From Dendrocalamus latiflorus (Eukaryota; Streptophyta; Magnoliopsida; Poales; Poaceae): a DNA stretch of 64,000 nt. Below are positions 54,403-64,000 of the stretch, piece by piece. Position 1 is the first letter of the stretch. Each line of letters opens with the position of its first letter. The translations under genes and the position numbers were made by a program. Under the pieces are notes generated by a model. That model did not search any database. It was not told the origin of the DNA and saw only the letters and a list, made by a program, of their open reading frames with translations. The stretch covers positions 50,886,797 through 50,950,796 of the forward strand of contig CM029627.1 in assembly GCA_017311315.1 (NCBI GenBank). Direction: 5' to 3'.

Positions 54403-56553
54403 TCACTCGTCGATGTAAAATATGCCAGCGTGTTCTGTTAGAATCCACACGATGGTTGTCAGCTCACCTCCGCGGCTGAGCTGCTTGGCGTGAGAATCCC
54501 TGCTGCATCGGACGGACACATAGATGAGCAAACGTACCCACGCATGGAAGATGATCTCCAGCAGTTTCGGCGCATATGGTACACGTCCGTCTTTCGGCAA
54601 TTCCGGAATCAAACTCTTAAGTCTTTTCTTGGATATTTTCCCAATACAGTGCAGAGTCTTATTTCCTAGGAGCACCTCGGCATATTGAGTTCCATCCGAG
54701 AGAATGGTACTCGAGTCGTAGAGAAGACTTCGTTCATGCAAGTTGCTGGTCTCCAGATCCTTCTTTCGCAAGATGCCGGCAAGCTCCTCCTCTCTTATTT
54801 TCGAGCTGCTGGAAGATTCGTGGAGATCTCTGGAAGATTGCGGGGATTCTCGCTCATTTTCGAGCTCCCATATTTGCTTCAAAGCTTCGCGGGTTGCTTC
54901 ATACGTGCTGCGGAGCTTAAGGCTTGGTACCATGTTGGGGCGTACAGCGACGAGGAACACCATGTAATTCGACAGCACCTTGATCGCCTTCATATATTTC
55001 TCCGACAAGCGCCTTGAAGCGCCTTGATCGCCTTCACCATGTTGGGGCGTACGTGCTGCATTTTGATCCCTGCACAAGAGGTAAACGTCCGTGGCGATGT
55101 GCAAGGCAAGGATGCGCTCTCCGAATTCAGGGTCGAAGCCCAGAGCGTCGTCTAACTTCCGACGCCTCCGTTGAGCCTTGGCATCTGGTGTGGTAATGGG
55201 ATATGGGAGAGGAACTAATTTGGGTTCAGGTTTGGGTAGCGGAGGCTTTCCCTCCGCAGGGTACGCTTTCCTCAGTTCTTCTTGTATCCGTTCGAACAAC
55301 AGCTTCTTGACCTCATCCTTCAAAATATCAAGCCCCCCCGAGTGATGGTACTGGTATTCCATCCATCTGTCCTGCGACAAGACCTTCTTTCCCAATCTGC
55401 TGCATGGGCTGGCCGTGTCATAAGTGCACTCGTGCAACAAGTTGTATTGCCCGATGGTGCCCGACCACAATCTGTAGCTAGCTGGCTCGTTGCCAAGGAG
55501 CCGGCGCGTATCCAGAGAGACGATGAAACGACGGAGCCGATGCCATCTCCCAGTGCACAAAAGTTGATGGTGAAGCCAACACCTGTCGCTCAAGAATGCA
55601 TATGTCCAAGTCGACCCTAGTGCTCCCAGTAGCCATCTCATATCCAAGAGGAAGGTGGCAACCAGCAAGGTGTATGTGATGACGATATCTACCCTCCTCT
55701 GGCCATCTTTATTGTAGAACCAAAACAGCAGGAACGCCGCGGCGGTGAAAGGCGGCGACACGAAACGGAGCAAGTAGCCACCCCAGGTGTGGACCATAGC
55801 TGCCTTGGTGTAGAGGACGTCGTACATGAGGGAGAGCTCCATCTCGACCACCTTGCACATCGTCTTCCATCCGTAAGAGAATATTTTTCTGCTTTCATCC
55901 TTGACGACCGAATAATCAGCGAAGGCACCCTTGCTGATATGGAACATTCCGTGAGCAACCAGAAGGACTTGCTCATCATCCAGCTCCTGGCCTCCATGCG
56001 GATTAGTACTGAAGCTTCTTGGCTGCTGCTTCTTGCCTGAGCTCCGGATGCTGCCCAAGTCGCCCCGCCATAGCGCCAATGCCCTCTCCACATACTTGGC
56101 AACACCGACGGCGAACATGATAAAGGCTGCTGGGAGCAAGGTCCCGCCGCCGCCGCCGATATATATATGCTTGTACAGGACAACCGAGGCTCCAGCGACC
56201 AGTGCGGCGACATTGAGGATCTGGCGCGCCGAGAGAACGTTGTCCTCGAGGGAGTAGGCGCTGATGTTGTCCGGGCCACCGAGATGAAGCAAGAGGAACG
56301 GCACCCAGAACGCAACCAGCTGCTGCTCAAGCGACGTGCTGCCCAGAGACAGGTTCCCGAGGGCGTATGTTGCGGCCCAGTCGGTCGGCTGGTACGCCAG
56401 CCAGAGGATACCCCTCCGCACACCGATGGCCTCACGCCGACGGATCCCGGCGAATAGGATGAGGACAACATGCAGAGCGAAGCTGGAAAGGACCAACACC
56501 CGGATCGCCCATACATTCAGCAACCAAGTTATCCAATCTAGCCATCTAGCCAT
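54403..56553 (-). CDS. DUF4220-DUF594 multi-pass membrane protein (intact, intronless)
   Basis: The 716-residue protein starts at ATG 56553 (MARWLDWITWLL), and the frame is open to its stop with the family's usual end (LSRGGELTTIVWILTEHAG..). Hydrophobic segments lie at about residues 5-35, 45-65, 75-95, 112-132, 140-165, 265-290 and 300-325. The DUF4220 domain spans roughly 45-420. The cytoplasmic-looking middle has a proline/lysine tract (GKPPLPKPEPKLVPLP), and DUF594 lies at about 640-700 (IIFHAWVRLLIYVSVRC.., HAKQLSRGGEL). The family is expanded in tandem in grasses and its molecular function is unknown to me. Fragments of at least three paralogues lie at 26944-33885 in the same orientation, so this is the survivor of a local cluster. 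Placement of this start matches the paralogue fragment at 27203. Only one exon is needed. Confidence 0.93.
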   Translation of the reverse strand: MARWLDWITWLLNVWAIRVLVLSSFALHVVLILFAGIRRREAIGVRRGILWLAYQPTDWAATYALGNLSLGSTSLEQQLVAFWVPFLLLHLGGPDNISAYSLEDNVLSARQILNVAALVAGASVVLYKHIYIGGGGGTLLPAAFIMFAVGVAKYVERALALWRGDLGSIRSSGKKQQPRSFSTNPHGGQELDDEQVLLVAHGMFHISKGAFADYSVVKDESRKIFSYGWKTMCKVVEMELSLMYDVLYTKAAMVHTWGGYLLRFVSPPFTAAAFLLFWFYNKDGQRRVDIVITYTLLVATFLLDMRWLLGALGSTWTYAFLSDRCWLHHQLLCTGRWHRLRRFIVSLDTRRLLGNEPASYRLWSGTIGQYNLLHECTYDTASPCSRLGKKVLSQDRWMEYQYHHSGGLDILKDEVKKLLFERIQEELRKAYPAEGKPPLPKPEPKLVPLPYPITTPDAKAQRRRRKLDDALGFDPEFGERILALHIATDVYLLCRDQNAARTPQHGEGDQGASRRLSEKYMKAIKVLSNYMVFLVAVRPNMVPSLKLRSTYEATREALKQIWELENERESPQSSRDLHESSSSSKIREEELAGILRKKDLETSNLHERSLLYDSSTILSDGTQYAEVLLGNKTLHCIGKISKKRLKSLIPELPKDGRVPYAPKLLEIIFHAWVRLLIYVSVRCSRDSHAKQLSRGGELTTIVWILTEHAGIFYIDE

Positions 56554-56797
56554 TGCTCCCCTGCACCAATATTAGTTAAGATTACCTGAGAACACATATG
56601 CATACAAGTCTTCAGATCACTACAACGAGTCTATATACTCCCTAGAATCCCATTGAACGCCCCCAAATGTTTTTCTCGAGGCGGACACGGACACAAGAGG
56701 CAGATTCTAATTAAGGACGGGCCAGGGACATGGTGGTGAGAGCAAGGGTGTCCATTTCTGGATCTTAGGATCGACACGGTCTGTGTTATTTAATCAG
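56554..56797. promoter_or_regulatory. Presumed promoter region of the DUF4220-DUF594 gene
   Basis: The sequence upstream of the ATG contains no other gene. I could not fix a TATA box with confidence. The MITE at 56798 lies within 250 bases of the start codon and could influence expression. Confidence 0.35.
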
Positions 56798-57095
56798 GAG
56801 TAAAGTCCATTACCGGTCCTTAAATTTTTTATGCTGTGTCATCCCGGTCCATAGACTTTTAAAGTATGTCATCCCGGTCCCTAAACTTTCAAAGTGTGCC
56901 ATTACCACCTGTTACGGGTCCAGCTGTAATGGCACACTTTTGAAAGTCTATGGACCGGGATGACACAGCATAAAAAGTTTAAAGACCGGTAATGGCACAT
57001 TTTGAAGTTTAGGGACCGGGATGACATACTTTAAAAGTCTGTGGACCGGGATGACACAGCATAAAAAGTTTAAGGACCGGTAATGGACTTTACTC
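56798..57095. mobile_element. MULE-type MITE with perfect 9-bp target duplication
   Basis: The 298-bp element is bounded by GAGTAAAGTCCATTACCGGT.. and its reverse complement. Its arms are nearly the full half-length, and TTTAATCAG flanks both sides (56789-56797 and 57096-57104). Nine-base duplication is the Mutator hallmark. The arms contain internal repeats of GACCGGGATGACA. Confidence 0.9.
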
Positions 57096-57104
57096 TTTAA
57101 TCAG

Positions 57105-57400
57105 TGTACATGCGTGTGTGTGCATTTAGCGAGAAAGCGTGTCTCCACCTGCATTAGACCTTGGAGCCCTCAAAATTTCTAGTGTGTGGTGTGTGTTCTC
57201 TTTATGCTCTTAAAAATCAGAGGCAAAATTTTTACTCTTAAGGAAAAAAAAGGCCCATCCGTGCGCTGCTCACATAAGGTTGTACACTTCTATTTCTTAT
57301 GTTTTTTTACCAACCACATATGGCCGCACGTTTATATACACGGGTTTCGATAGTCATCACCTGGATGTTTTGTTTGCAAAAATTAACCATATTCTAGAGA
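57105..57400. other. Unassigned spacer
   Basis: I see no gene, repeat or terminus here. Confidence 0.5.
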
Positions 57401-57790
57401 GTTGGATCCCTTAGGATTGGTGAGCATCTTATTGGATCCTAACAGGTTCTTGTATAACGGGTCTATGACCCAAATCCGTTTGTCGGTATGATTTTATGGA
57501 CTCCCTCCTTTTGTCAGATACGGAGTGTGTGTTGTGAATAGTGTTAGAAAATCTAGATCTAGACTTGAAGCCGTAGCCCATGGTAGACATCTCTTCACCA
57601 GGATATAAATAGAAAGTACTATTGACTATTTTATACATGAGAAATCAGAAAGAAAGCAATAAAGAAAGATCAGGAGTTTTCTCTACCTCTCTGTGTTTTC
57701 AATATGCTATTTTGTCTTCTGTAATTGATCTAGTTGTTTGCATAAGCAGAGGAATCAATTAGACTGGTCGCCAGCGACGGTTCCTCAACA
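57401..57790 (+). repeat. 5' LTR of a copia-type element
   Basis: A TATA box (TATAAAT, 57604-57610) and the terminal ...TTCCTCAACA are followed directly by a primer-binding-site-like TGTTATCAGCACG. The left boundary is approximate (TG near 57403). No matching 3' LTR was found in the window. Confidence 0.55.
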
Positions 57791-59287
57791 TGTTATCAGC
57801 ACGGATCGCTCCGATGAATCGAAGGTAATCATCAAATTATTAGTAAATTGAATTGTCTACTTCTAGATCGCTCTAAATTTGTAGATTTTGCTTTCTAGAT
57901 TATTTTCTATGGTGCAACTCTGCTCTAATCTACCGCGAGCAGACTTGAAGTCGCCGGCATAATGTCGATCGATAGATTACATGAAAGAGCAAATGATGAT
58001 TGCACTGTAGATTGAAAAAAAAAGAAAAAAAATCCGTGCACGGCTGGCCCGTACGGCCGCCGTGCGTGAAGTAGCCGCCGGTCGCCGGCCCTCCTCCTTA
58101 TGCTCCGTCGTGGCCGGCCACTCGACCGCACTATTTGGGGCCGCCTCGGCTTTCACACTGACCTGCTGCTGGCGCCGCCCCTTACGCGCAGCTCGAAGTC
58201 GCCGAAGTGCCAGCCGCTGGCCTGGCCCCGAAGTTGCGCCTGGCCCTGAAGCCGAGGAGCCACAGCCCGTGTCGCCTCGACTCCCGCACGGCCGTCGCCT
58301 GCGTCACCTCGATTCCCGCACGGCCGCCAACTGCACCGCCTCGTGCCCCGCACAGCCGACCACCGCCTCGGCTTTCGGCCCCGAAGCACCGTCCGCCGTC
58401 GCACCCGAGGAAGCGCCGCCCGCCCTCACACTCGAGGATCTGCCGGCCCCGAAGCGGTGCCGAGGTCTACCAGCCGCGCTGAACTCCGCTTAGCTACCGC
58501 TTCGCCCAAAGCCGAGGTCGGCCGTCGGATCCGCTGCCGCTAGCTCGGCCCGAAGTCAGATCCGCCGCTGTACTGGCCGCCGTCACTACATTGCTCCCGA
58601 AGAACAGCCGCATGCCCTCATACGCTTGTGGAAGGTGCGAAGCGCCACCCGTGCTACCGCCGCCGCCTCACCATGCGCATCACCCGAGCCGGTCACTCGG
58701 GCTACCGCCGCCGCTGAGAAAATGGGGGAAGGGAAACGCCGGTGAACGGGCTGAGTCGGCCGTATCGACCGAAGAAGAAAAGAAATGAGCTGGAGGAAGC
58801 GTTGGCAATTTTGCTGAAAGGCCCTCCGAATTCTGAAAATTACAGAAAGGCCCTCCAATTTTAAAGACGGGTCCCAAAGTTTGTGGAAAGCACCTTGGAA
58901 AATCAAAAAATTACGCAAAAATTTTCTCTGAACTAACAATTTGCGTATAGGCCCTCAGAAATTGCAGAATTCACTGAAAGTTCATATTTTTGGCATATAA
59001 AGACATCGGGAATCCAAATTTTGAATTATTTTTAGCATTTGAAGCATGTTTATTTCTGTCATTATTATTTTCTATGTTTTCTATATTTATTTATTTGATT
59101 AATCATAATTAGTTAAATTGCCTTTAATCACTGAAATTAACAGTAAAATTTATAGAAAATGCATAAAAAATTCTGGAACATTACGAGAATCTTTTGTACC
59201 ATTATCCAGTATATATTTACCTGTAGTAAATTTATTCCATGCATGTTTACCAGCAGTAAATTTATTTATTCCTTCATGCACATGTAG
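57791..59287 (+). other. PBS and long GC-rich leader of the copia-type element
   Basis: TGTTATCAGCACG (57791-57803) resembles the tRNA-Met complement. The leader from 58030 to 58750 is GC-rich with weak GAAGC.GAGG / CGCCGTCG-type repeats. Its open frames in several phases are not convincing genes. Confidence 0.45.
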
Positions 59288-59899
59288 ATGACTGGCATCA
59301 CGAACTGGGAGTTTGAGGAGCTAGCCCAGCATGGCCAAAACTATCTGATTTGGGTTTCCGATGTCAAGATAGTACTTGGAGCTAAGAAGCTCCGTGTTGT
59401 TGTTGGGATTGGCGCACCGCAGGATGCCCAACCCACACCTGAGGAAAATGATCAGGCACTTCATTTCCTCAGGCATCATCTCTGTCTCACTCTCAAGAAT
59501 GAGTACATGGTAGACAAGTGCATGCTTGCACTCTGGACTGCACTTAAGAAGCGGTTTGAGAGGCTGAAGTGCACCATTCTTCCTCAGGCAGAGCAAGAAC
59601 GGATCCAACTAAGATTTGCCGACTTTAAGACAGTCGGAAAGTACAATTCTGCCTTGCACAGAATTTATATCAATCTTCAACTTTATGGCAAGCAGATCAC
59701 AGATGAGCAGAAAATTGAGAAGACCCTATCCACCTTCCACCAAAATGCAATGCAATCTGCACGCAATTATCCTCAAGACGGCTATAAGGAGTATGTCGAA
59801 TTGATCGATATGATGCAGGTTGCAGAGGCTCAGGACGAAGTTCTCCGCAAGAACTACGTCACACAGCCACCTAAGAGCTACTTGGTGCCCGAGTGTTGA
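59288..59899 (+). CDS. Copia-type Gag polyprotein, N-terminal part only
   Basis: 203 codons from ATG encode a Gag of the UBN2/Retrotran_gag type: NYLIWVSDVKIVLGAKKLR, the middle ALWTALKKRFERLK, and STFHQNAMQSARNYPQDGYK. No zinc knuckle, protease, integrase or RT follows; the frame stops after SYLVPEC and the next sequence is a tandem repeat. So this is a gag-only non-autonomous copia element or a truncated copy. Start choice is the first ATG after the leader (MTGITNWEFEELAQHGQ). Confidence 0.7.
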   Translation: MTGITNWEFEELAQHGQNYLIWVSDVKIVLGAKKLRVVVGIGAPQDAQPTPEENDQALHFLRHHLCLTLKNEYMVDKCMLALWTALKKRFERLKCTILPQAEQERIQLRFADFKTVGKYNSALHRIYINLQLYGKQITDEQKIEKTLSTFHQNAMQSARNYPQDGYKEYVELIDMMQVAEAQDEVLRKNYVTQPPKSYLVPEC

Positions 59900-60690
59900 A
59901 AGCGTTCGTAGATGTTCGAGCACTGAGAGCGGTCGATGGTGCCCGAGTTGTGAAAGCGATTGTAGATGTCCAAACTCAGCGGTTGTCGTAGATGTTCAAG
60001 CACTGAGAGCAGTCGACAGCGTCCGAGTGTCAAAAGCGATCAATGGTGACGAAGTGCTGCAGTTGGTCCATGTCATCCGAGTACAGCGGATGGTCGCAAG
60101 CGGCCAAGTATCACTGGCTATCGAAGGCATCCAAGTACCACAAGTGGGCGTAAGCTTCCAAGTATCAAAGGGTGGTTGAAGGCATCTGAGCCCAGTGGGC
60201 GATCAAAGACAGCCGAGTATCAAACGTGATTGACGACGCCCAAGAAAGACAAGCAGTCGATAGCATCCAGGTACAGTGGGTGATCAATGGCACCTGGGTA
60301 TAGGCGATGGTTGTAAGTGACCAAGCACTGAAGGTGGTCATAATCGACTGAGCACAAAAGGTAGTCAAAAGCAATCGAGTACAGAAGGTGATGTCCGCGT
60401 ATAGTAGGTGGTCGATGGTGCCCTGGTATAGTGGGCAGTCGATGGCGCCCGAGTACTGAATGCAATCATAGATGCCCAAGCCTAATGGGTGGTCGGTGAT
60501 GTCTGGGAACCGTGGGTGGTCGATGGCGCCCGAGTACTGAATGCGGTCATAGATGTCCAAGCCTAGTAGTTGGTCGGTGACATATGGGTACCATGGGCGG
60601 TCGATGGTGCTCGAATATTGATAGCGGTCAAAAGCGTCTCGATACTGAAAGCGGTCATAGACATCCAAATCCAGTGGTCAAGTCAGAGGT
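59900..60690. repeat. Degenerate tandem array with a period of about 81 bp
   Basis: GTCGATGGCGCCCGAGTACT recurs at 60439, 60520 and (variant) 60601, exactly 81 bases apart, with GATGTCCAAGCCTA words in step. Weaker units of about the same period extend left to 59900. It sits directly behind the gag stop. Confidence 0.8.
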
Positions 60691-63555
60691 CAGCCGGGAC
60701 AACTCCAATGTGGCAAAGGCACATGATAGGATAATGTCAAGATTATAAGGGCAGTCCATCCTTGCCGGATTGCAACGGCGGCCACGACGTCATGTGTCTC
60801 ATGCGTCGAGAAAGGTCTTGCAAGAGTGTGATCATTTTCGCCTCGTGGAGCTTGGTGTCAAGTCGAGCAGAGTGTCGATGATAGACGTGGCATCCTTGGA
60901 AGTAGACGGGACTACTCTGGTACATGGTGGATCATCGCGGTCGCATAGCTTGACCGGGGCACAAGCCACATGTAAGAGTGGAGGGAGTCGACAGCTCACA
61001 GGCATTGAAATGAACATGACAAGGTCAGTGACAAGCATGATGGCTTCGTGAGACCTTCATCTTTGCTCGAGAGAATAGGGGGACTTCTTATCTTAAGTCC
61101 AACGAGTAGGAAGGCGGACGATGATCTTGACAATCTCAACGTTGTAGCCATGGGCCGCACAATGATGAGCTCCACAGCATCTAATCAACAACATCATTGG
61201 CGGTGACTGTTGGCGCTTGGTGACATCTCTGCCACTGCCACCGTTAATTTGCCTTCAAGCTAGCTAGATAAAAGAGAAAGAGAAAAGGGGAGGTTTTTAC
61301 CATCTTGAGCATAATATGCTGTGGCTTAGGCTTATACTAATTGCTCCCTTAGGTTCCTCTGCCTTCTCCTCCTTTCATTGCGTGTATCTCTATGTACATA
61401 TTCTTTTTGTATGTATGCTTATGGGGTGTCCTCCCTTCTCCGTGTATCTACTTCATGGGTTCCCCCGCCGATAGGGTGTGTTCGGTGCATCCCCCTCTGT
61501 CATCCCTTTTTCTCCCCAAGTCCATCCTCCCTCTGAGGGTTCGCCTATCTTCTCCTTTTATAGGCACAAGCAAGGGCCGCAAGGATGTATGCGGCTCCCA
61601 CACGATGCCAATCATCCCCTGATTTCTGGGATCGAATTCCTAAGTTGATTGCTAATTCTTTCCTTCTAAACCTTTGCTTTTCATATTAGAAAAGATTTAT
61701 CGAGAAATACTTCTATAAAATAGAGATACGGTGCAATCATCTTCCTATTGCAAATACGGTTCAGCCATAACCATCTTTTCTTCCCTTCTTGGTGCATAAG
61801 CTGCCATTAACTGGTTGTGCGCAGCGCCATGCACTCATTGACTATTGGAATTAATATTGTTGTTGATAGTACTCGTGTGTTGAATACTATATAGTCATGC
61901 ATCAAGTACTCGGTGTGTTCAAGTACTGTGTAGGAGTCAATGACCTTAGAGTCAGAGAGTGGTCGAAGACTCCAGAGACTCAGTCGAAGTCGTGAGTTAA
62001 GCTGCATAGCTAACCGGTCGTAAATACAGCGAACGAGTCGTAGCTATAGTGATCTAGTCGTAACTACAGTGATTCGGTCAGTATTCATAAGCTATAGCAC
62101 TGTGGTCGAGAATTCGTGATAACATGGTTGAAATGATCGTGGTCGTGTAGCCGCAATAACGTGGTCGAAATGACCGTGGTTGACACAACGTGGTCGAAAT
62201 GTCCATGGTCGAGCAACATGGTCAAAGACCCACGAACTCAGAGGATGATCTTGGCGCATACACTTCATGGTCGGCAGGGGACTTGTGGCCGTACGAGGCA
62301 CGGCGCAACGACTGGTTAAACTGGGGTCATAGAACATACAAATAGCAGTTTTTTTCTTCTCAAACATATATCTCTGTATTTGTTTTGACTTAACATATTT
62401 GTACAAAAACTCATGAAACACCCGGGGCAGCAGTGCGACAATGAGGATAGCTGTATGTAACTATTTTTATCTAAATGCCACTTGGAAAGATAATTAACAT
62501 TAGTCGAGTGTCCCGTGTCTACTAATGTTTAGCACCGGGTAGTTTCTATCTAACATTAAATTATGCTGGTCCTAATAGTGCGATGGTGTTTCATTCTATA
62601 TATCCAAAAGAATCATTAACGGTCTAAGCTGGCGGTGATTTGGGTGTCAAATCTAACTTTTATTTAACTTGCGCTTGAAAAAAATAATTACTTTAGTCCT
62701 AGGGCACCAACATATATAATTATATTTTTCAGAAATTCAAGTACTTTATATTACATATTAAAGATATACTAATAAATTCTAATTAGCATTTAGCTATAGG
62801 AAGTTTTTTTATTAACATTAGGTGGGGCGGAGCATACCAATCCCAGGTTTTCAAGCCATCTATATCATCACATGACAATTAAGGGCCTATGGTTCGCCGA
62901 TCATTTAGGTATACAAAAATTATACTTTATCAGTATCTTTTAAACGAAAGCTCACCTTGAAGCAACTAGCGATGGCACACCAATTGACCCCGTTTAATAT
63001 CTAACATTACTGTATGTTAATTAATCATCTAATTACGTGAGGCCCTATCATCGTATATACCTACCATAAATTGTACCACAAATATTTAACGACCGTATTT
63101 CCTGGTGGCAAGGCTCAACGGTAGGAAGTATGCTACATTACTTAGTCACTCCATTCGGGTCCACTGGTCATACACACCTAGAGAGAGGAATAGAAAGGAA
63201 AAGAGGATGAAAGAGAAGCAGAAACAGAAGAAAACAGAGGAGGCGGCGGCGTAGAAGCGCTGGGTCTTGCCGGCGGAGAAGAGGCGGTCAAGACGAGGTC
63301 CAGGATACACAGCACGCGTACGTGGTACAATACAATGTAGGCCTCCCAATTAAGCATGCTCGAGTAGCACTAGCACAAGCTAGTAAGGACACTCCTAATG
63401 GTAGATACTGCTGTACCATTTCTATATTTTTCATATCATCAAGAGATAGATATAGATATTATCAAGTTTAGTGGATAGTGTCCATTACTGAAACCGAATA
63501 ATAAATTTCACCAAGCTCTCTCCCTCCTTAGTGTTAGATTTTGTGCCACCCTTCC
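60691..63555. other. Unassigned, probably degenerate retroelement sequence
   Basis: Short GTCGA-, AGTCG- and GTGGTCGA-type repeats continue (61850-62240). A purine-rich run (AGAGAAAGAGAAAAGGGGAGG, around 61270-61290) could be a PPT-like tract, but no LTR start follows it. At 63280-63330 GACGAGGTCCAGGATACAC..GTACGTGGTAC repeats the sequence upstream of the DUF4220 fragment near 27313. I see no credible gene. Confidence 0.4.
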
Positions 63556-64000
63556 CACTGGCGGAGCTACAGGGTGGTCCGTGTGGGCCGCGGACCACCC
63601 TGCGCTCGGATAATGAGGTCTTCATGTATTTGATCATAATGCAAAAACTTGTTGAATCACAGCTACATTTTACCTCCCGCTAAATCATTTAATTTGCTCT
63701 ATATGTGTCAAGCTAATGACACGCAACTTGGGAATCTAGATGTACAGTAAAATCGTTGGCTAGCTTGGCATCTAGATGTACAATAAAATCGATGACTAGC
63801 TTGGCATGTTCATATTGAACGACAGTTGATGGTTTTTAGCTAAAATAAATAGTAATGACTAAAAAAAGCTTTTAGTGAGAGGATACGAGTGGTGGGGAAA
63901 ATAAAAAAGAGATGCGTGTACGAGACAGGAGCGAGAAGAGTGAGGTAGTAATATGTCTGTGCCCCATAACTTATTTTCAGGATGAGAGAAATAGAGAAAT
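63556..64000 (+). mobile_element. Terminus of a hAT-type element (continues beyond the window)
   Basis: CACTGGCGGAGCTAC is a common hAT-like terminal sequence in plants. It is followed by an 11-base perfect foldback (AGGGTGGTCCG / CGGACCACCCT, 63571-63601). The other end and the target duplication lie outside the window. Confidence 0.5.
63734..63805. repeat. 36-bp tandem duplication
   Basis: ATCTAGATGTACARTAAAAT.. through GGCTAGCTTGGC occurs twice with a 36-base period and a few differences. Confidence 0.8.

Noticed and set aside
60165..60668. 167-codon minus-strand ORF with 27-residue repeats
   Set aside because: It arises from an 81-bp tandem array whose period is divisible by three; there is no start context, family or upstream promoter. 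It is kept as a finding, not a gene.
63146..63349. 67-codon minus-strand ORF near 63.2 kb
   Set aside because: No family recognised; it overlaps sequence shared with the DUF4220 upstream flank near 27313 and shows no splice or start evidence.

Overview
This is plant nuclear DNA, almost certainly from a grass and plausibly a panicoid (inference from content, not from a database match). The pointers are a DUF4220/DUF594 membrane-protein gene with several broken paralogues, Sirevirus-type copia LTRs, two CACTA transposons whose subterminal repeats are built on ACAGACGGTT and TTTGCCGAGTG, an L1-like LINE present twice, and many small MITE-like elements. There is no operon structure and no phage, CRISPR, rRNA or convincing functional tRNA gene. 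Nearly all of the window is nested transposable elements. The only apparently intact host gene is the intronless DUF4220-DUF594 gene at 54403-56553 (minus).

Layout, left to right. (1) 1-1333: unassigned, with a minus-strand TATA box close to the left edge. (2) 1334-8586: a minus-strand, gag-only Sirevirus-like copia element with about 2.2 kb LTRs, a broken gag and no pol, followed by a further LTR fragment. (3) 8837-13166: a very long Gypsy-type LTR, cut off on the right by a CACTA element. (4) 13167-26943: a 13.8 kb CACTA element. It carries a TNP2-type transposase with one frameshift in an A run, a second multi-exon gene encoding Transposase_24-like and Ulp1/C48 protease-like regions, an unrecognised 184-codon ORF, long hairpins, and five arrays of palindromic subterminal repeats. 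A 2.84 kb solo LTR with a perfect 5-bp duplication splits the protease core. (5) 26944-33880: a graveyard of DUF4220/DUF594 gene fragments cut by a copia remnant, a TA microsatellite, a Sirevirus-type LTR, a MITE and a hAT-type element. (6) 33917-52790: LINE territory. Copy 1 runs into a 100-N gap; a plus-strand LINE fragment follows; copy 2 is inserted in that fragment. Copy 2 ORF1 is itself split by a 4.6 kb non-autonomous CACTA element with a 3-bp duplication (CCG). (7) 52790-54402: LTR-like sequence. (8) The intact DUF4220-DUF594 gene. (9) 56798-57095: a MULE-type MITE with a perfect 9-bp duplication. (10) About 57401-59899: a gag-only copia element, followed by an 81-bp-period tandem array and unassigned sequence. 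(11) A hAT-type terminus near the right edge.

The best leads are the CACTA element at 13167-26943 and the assembly signals. The CACTA element has a modular layout, an orphan ORF, long hairpins, unmatched flanks and a split protease gene. The assembly signals are clustered single-base indels in the two near-identical LINE copies and a fixed-size gap between them. Exon borders and domain names come from reading the sequence and family knowledge; no search was run.
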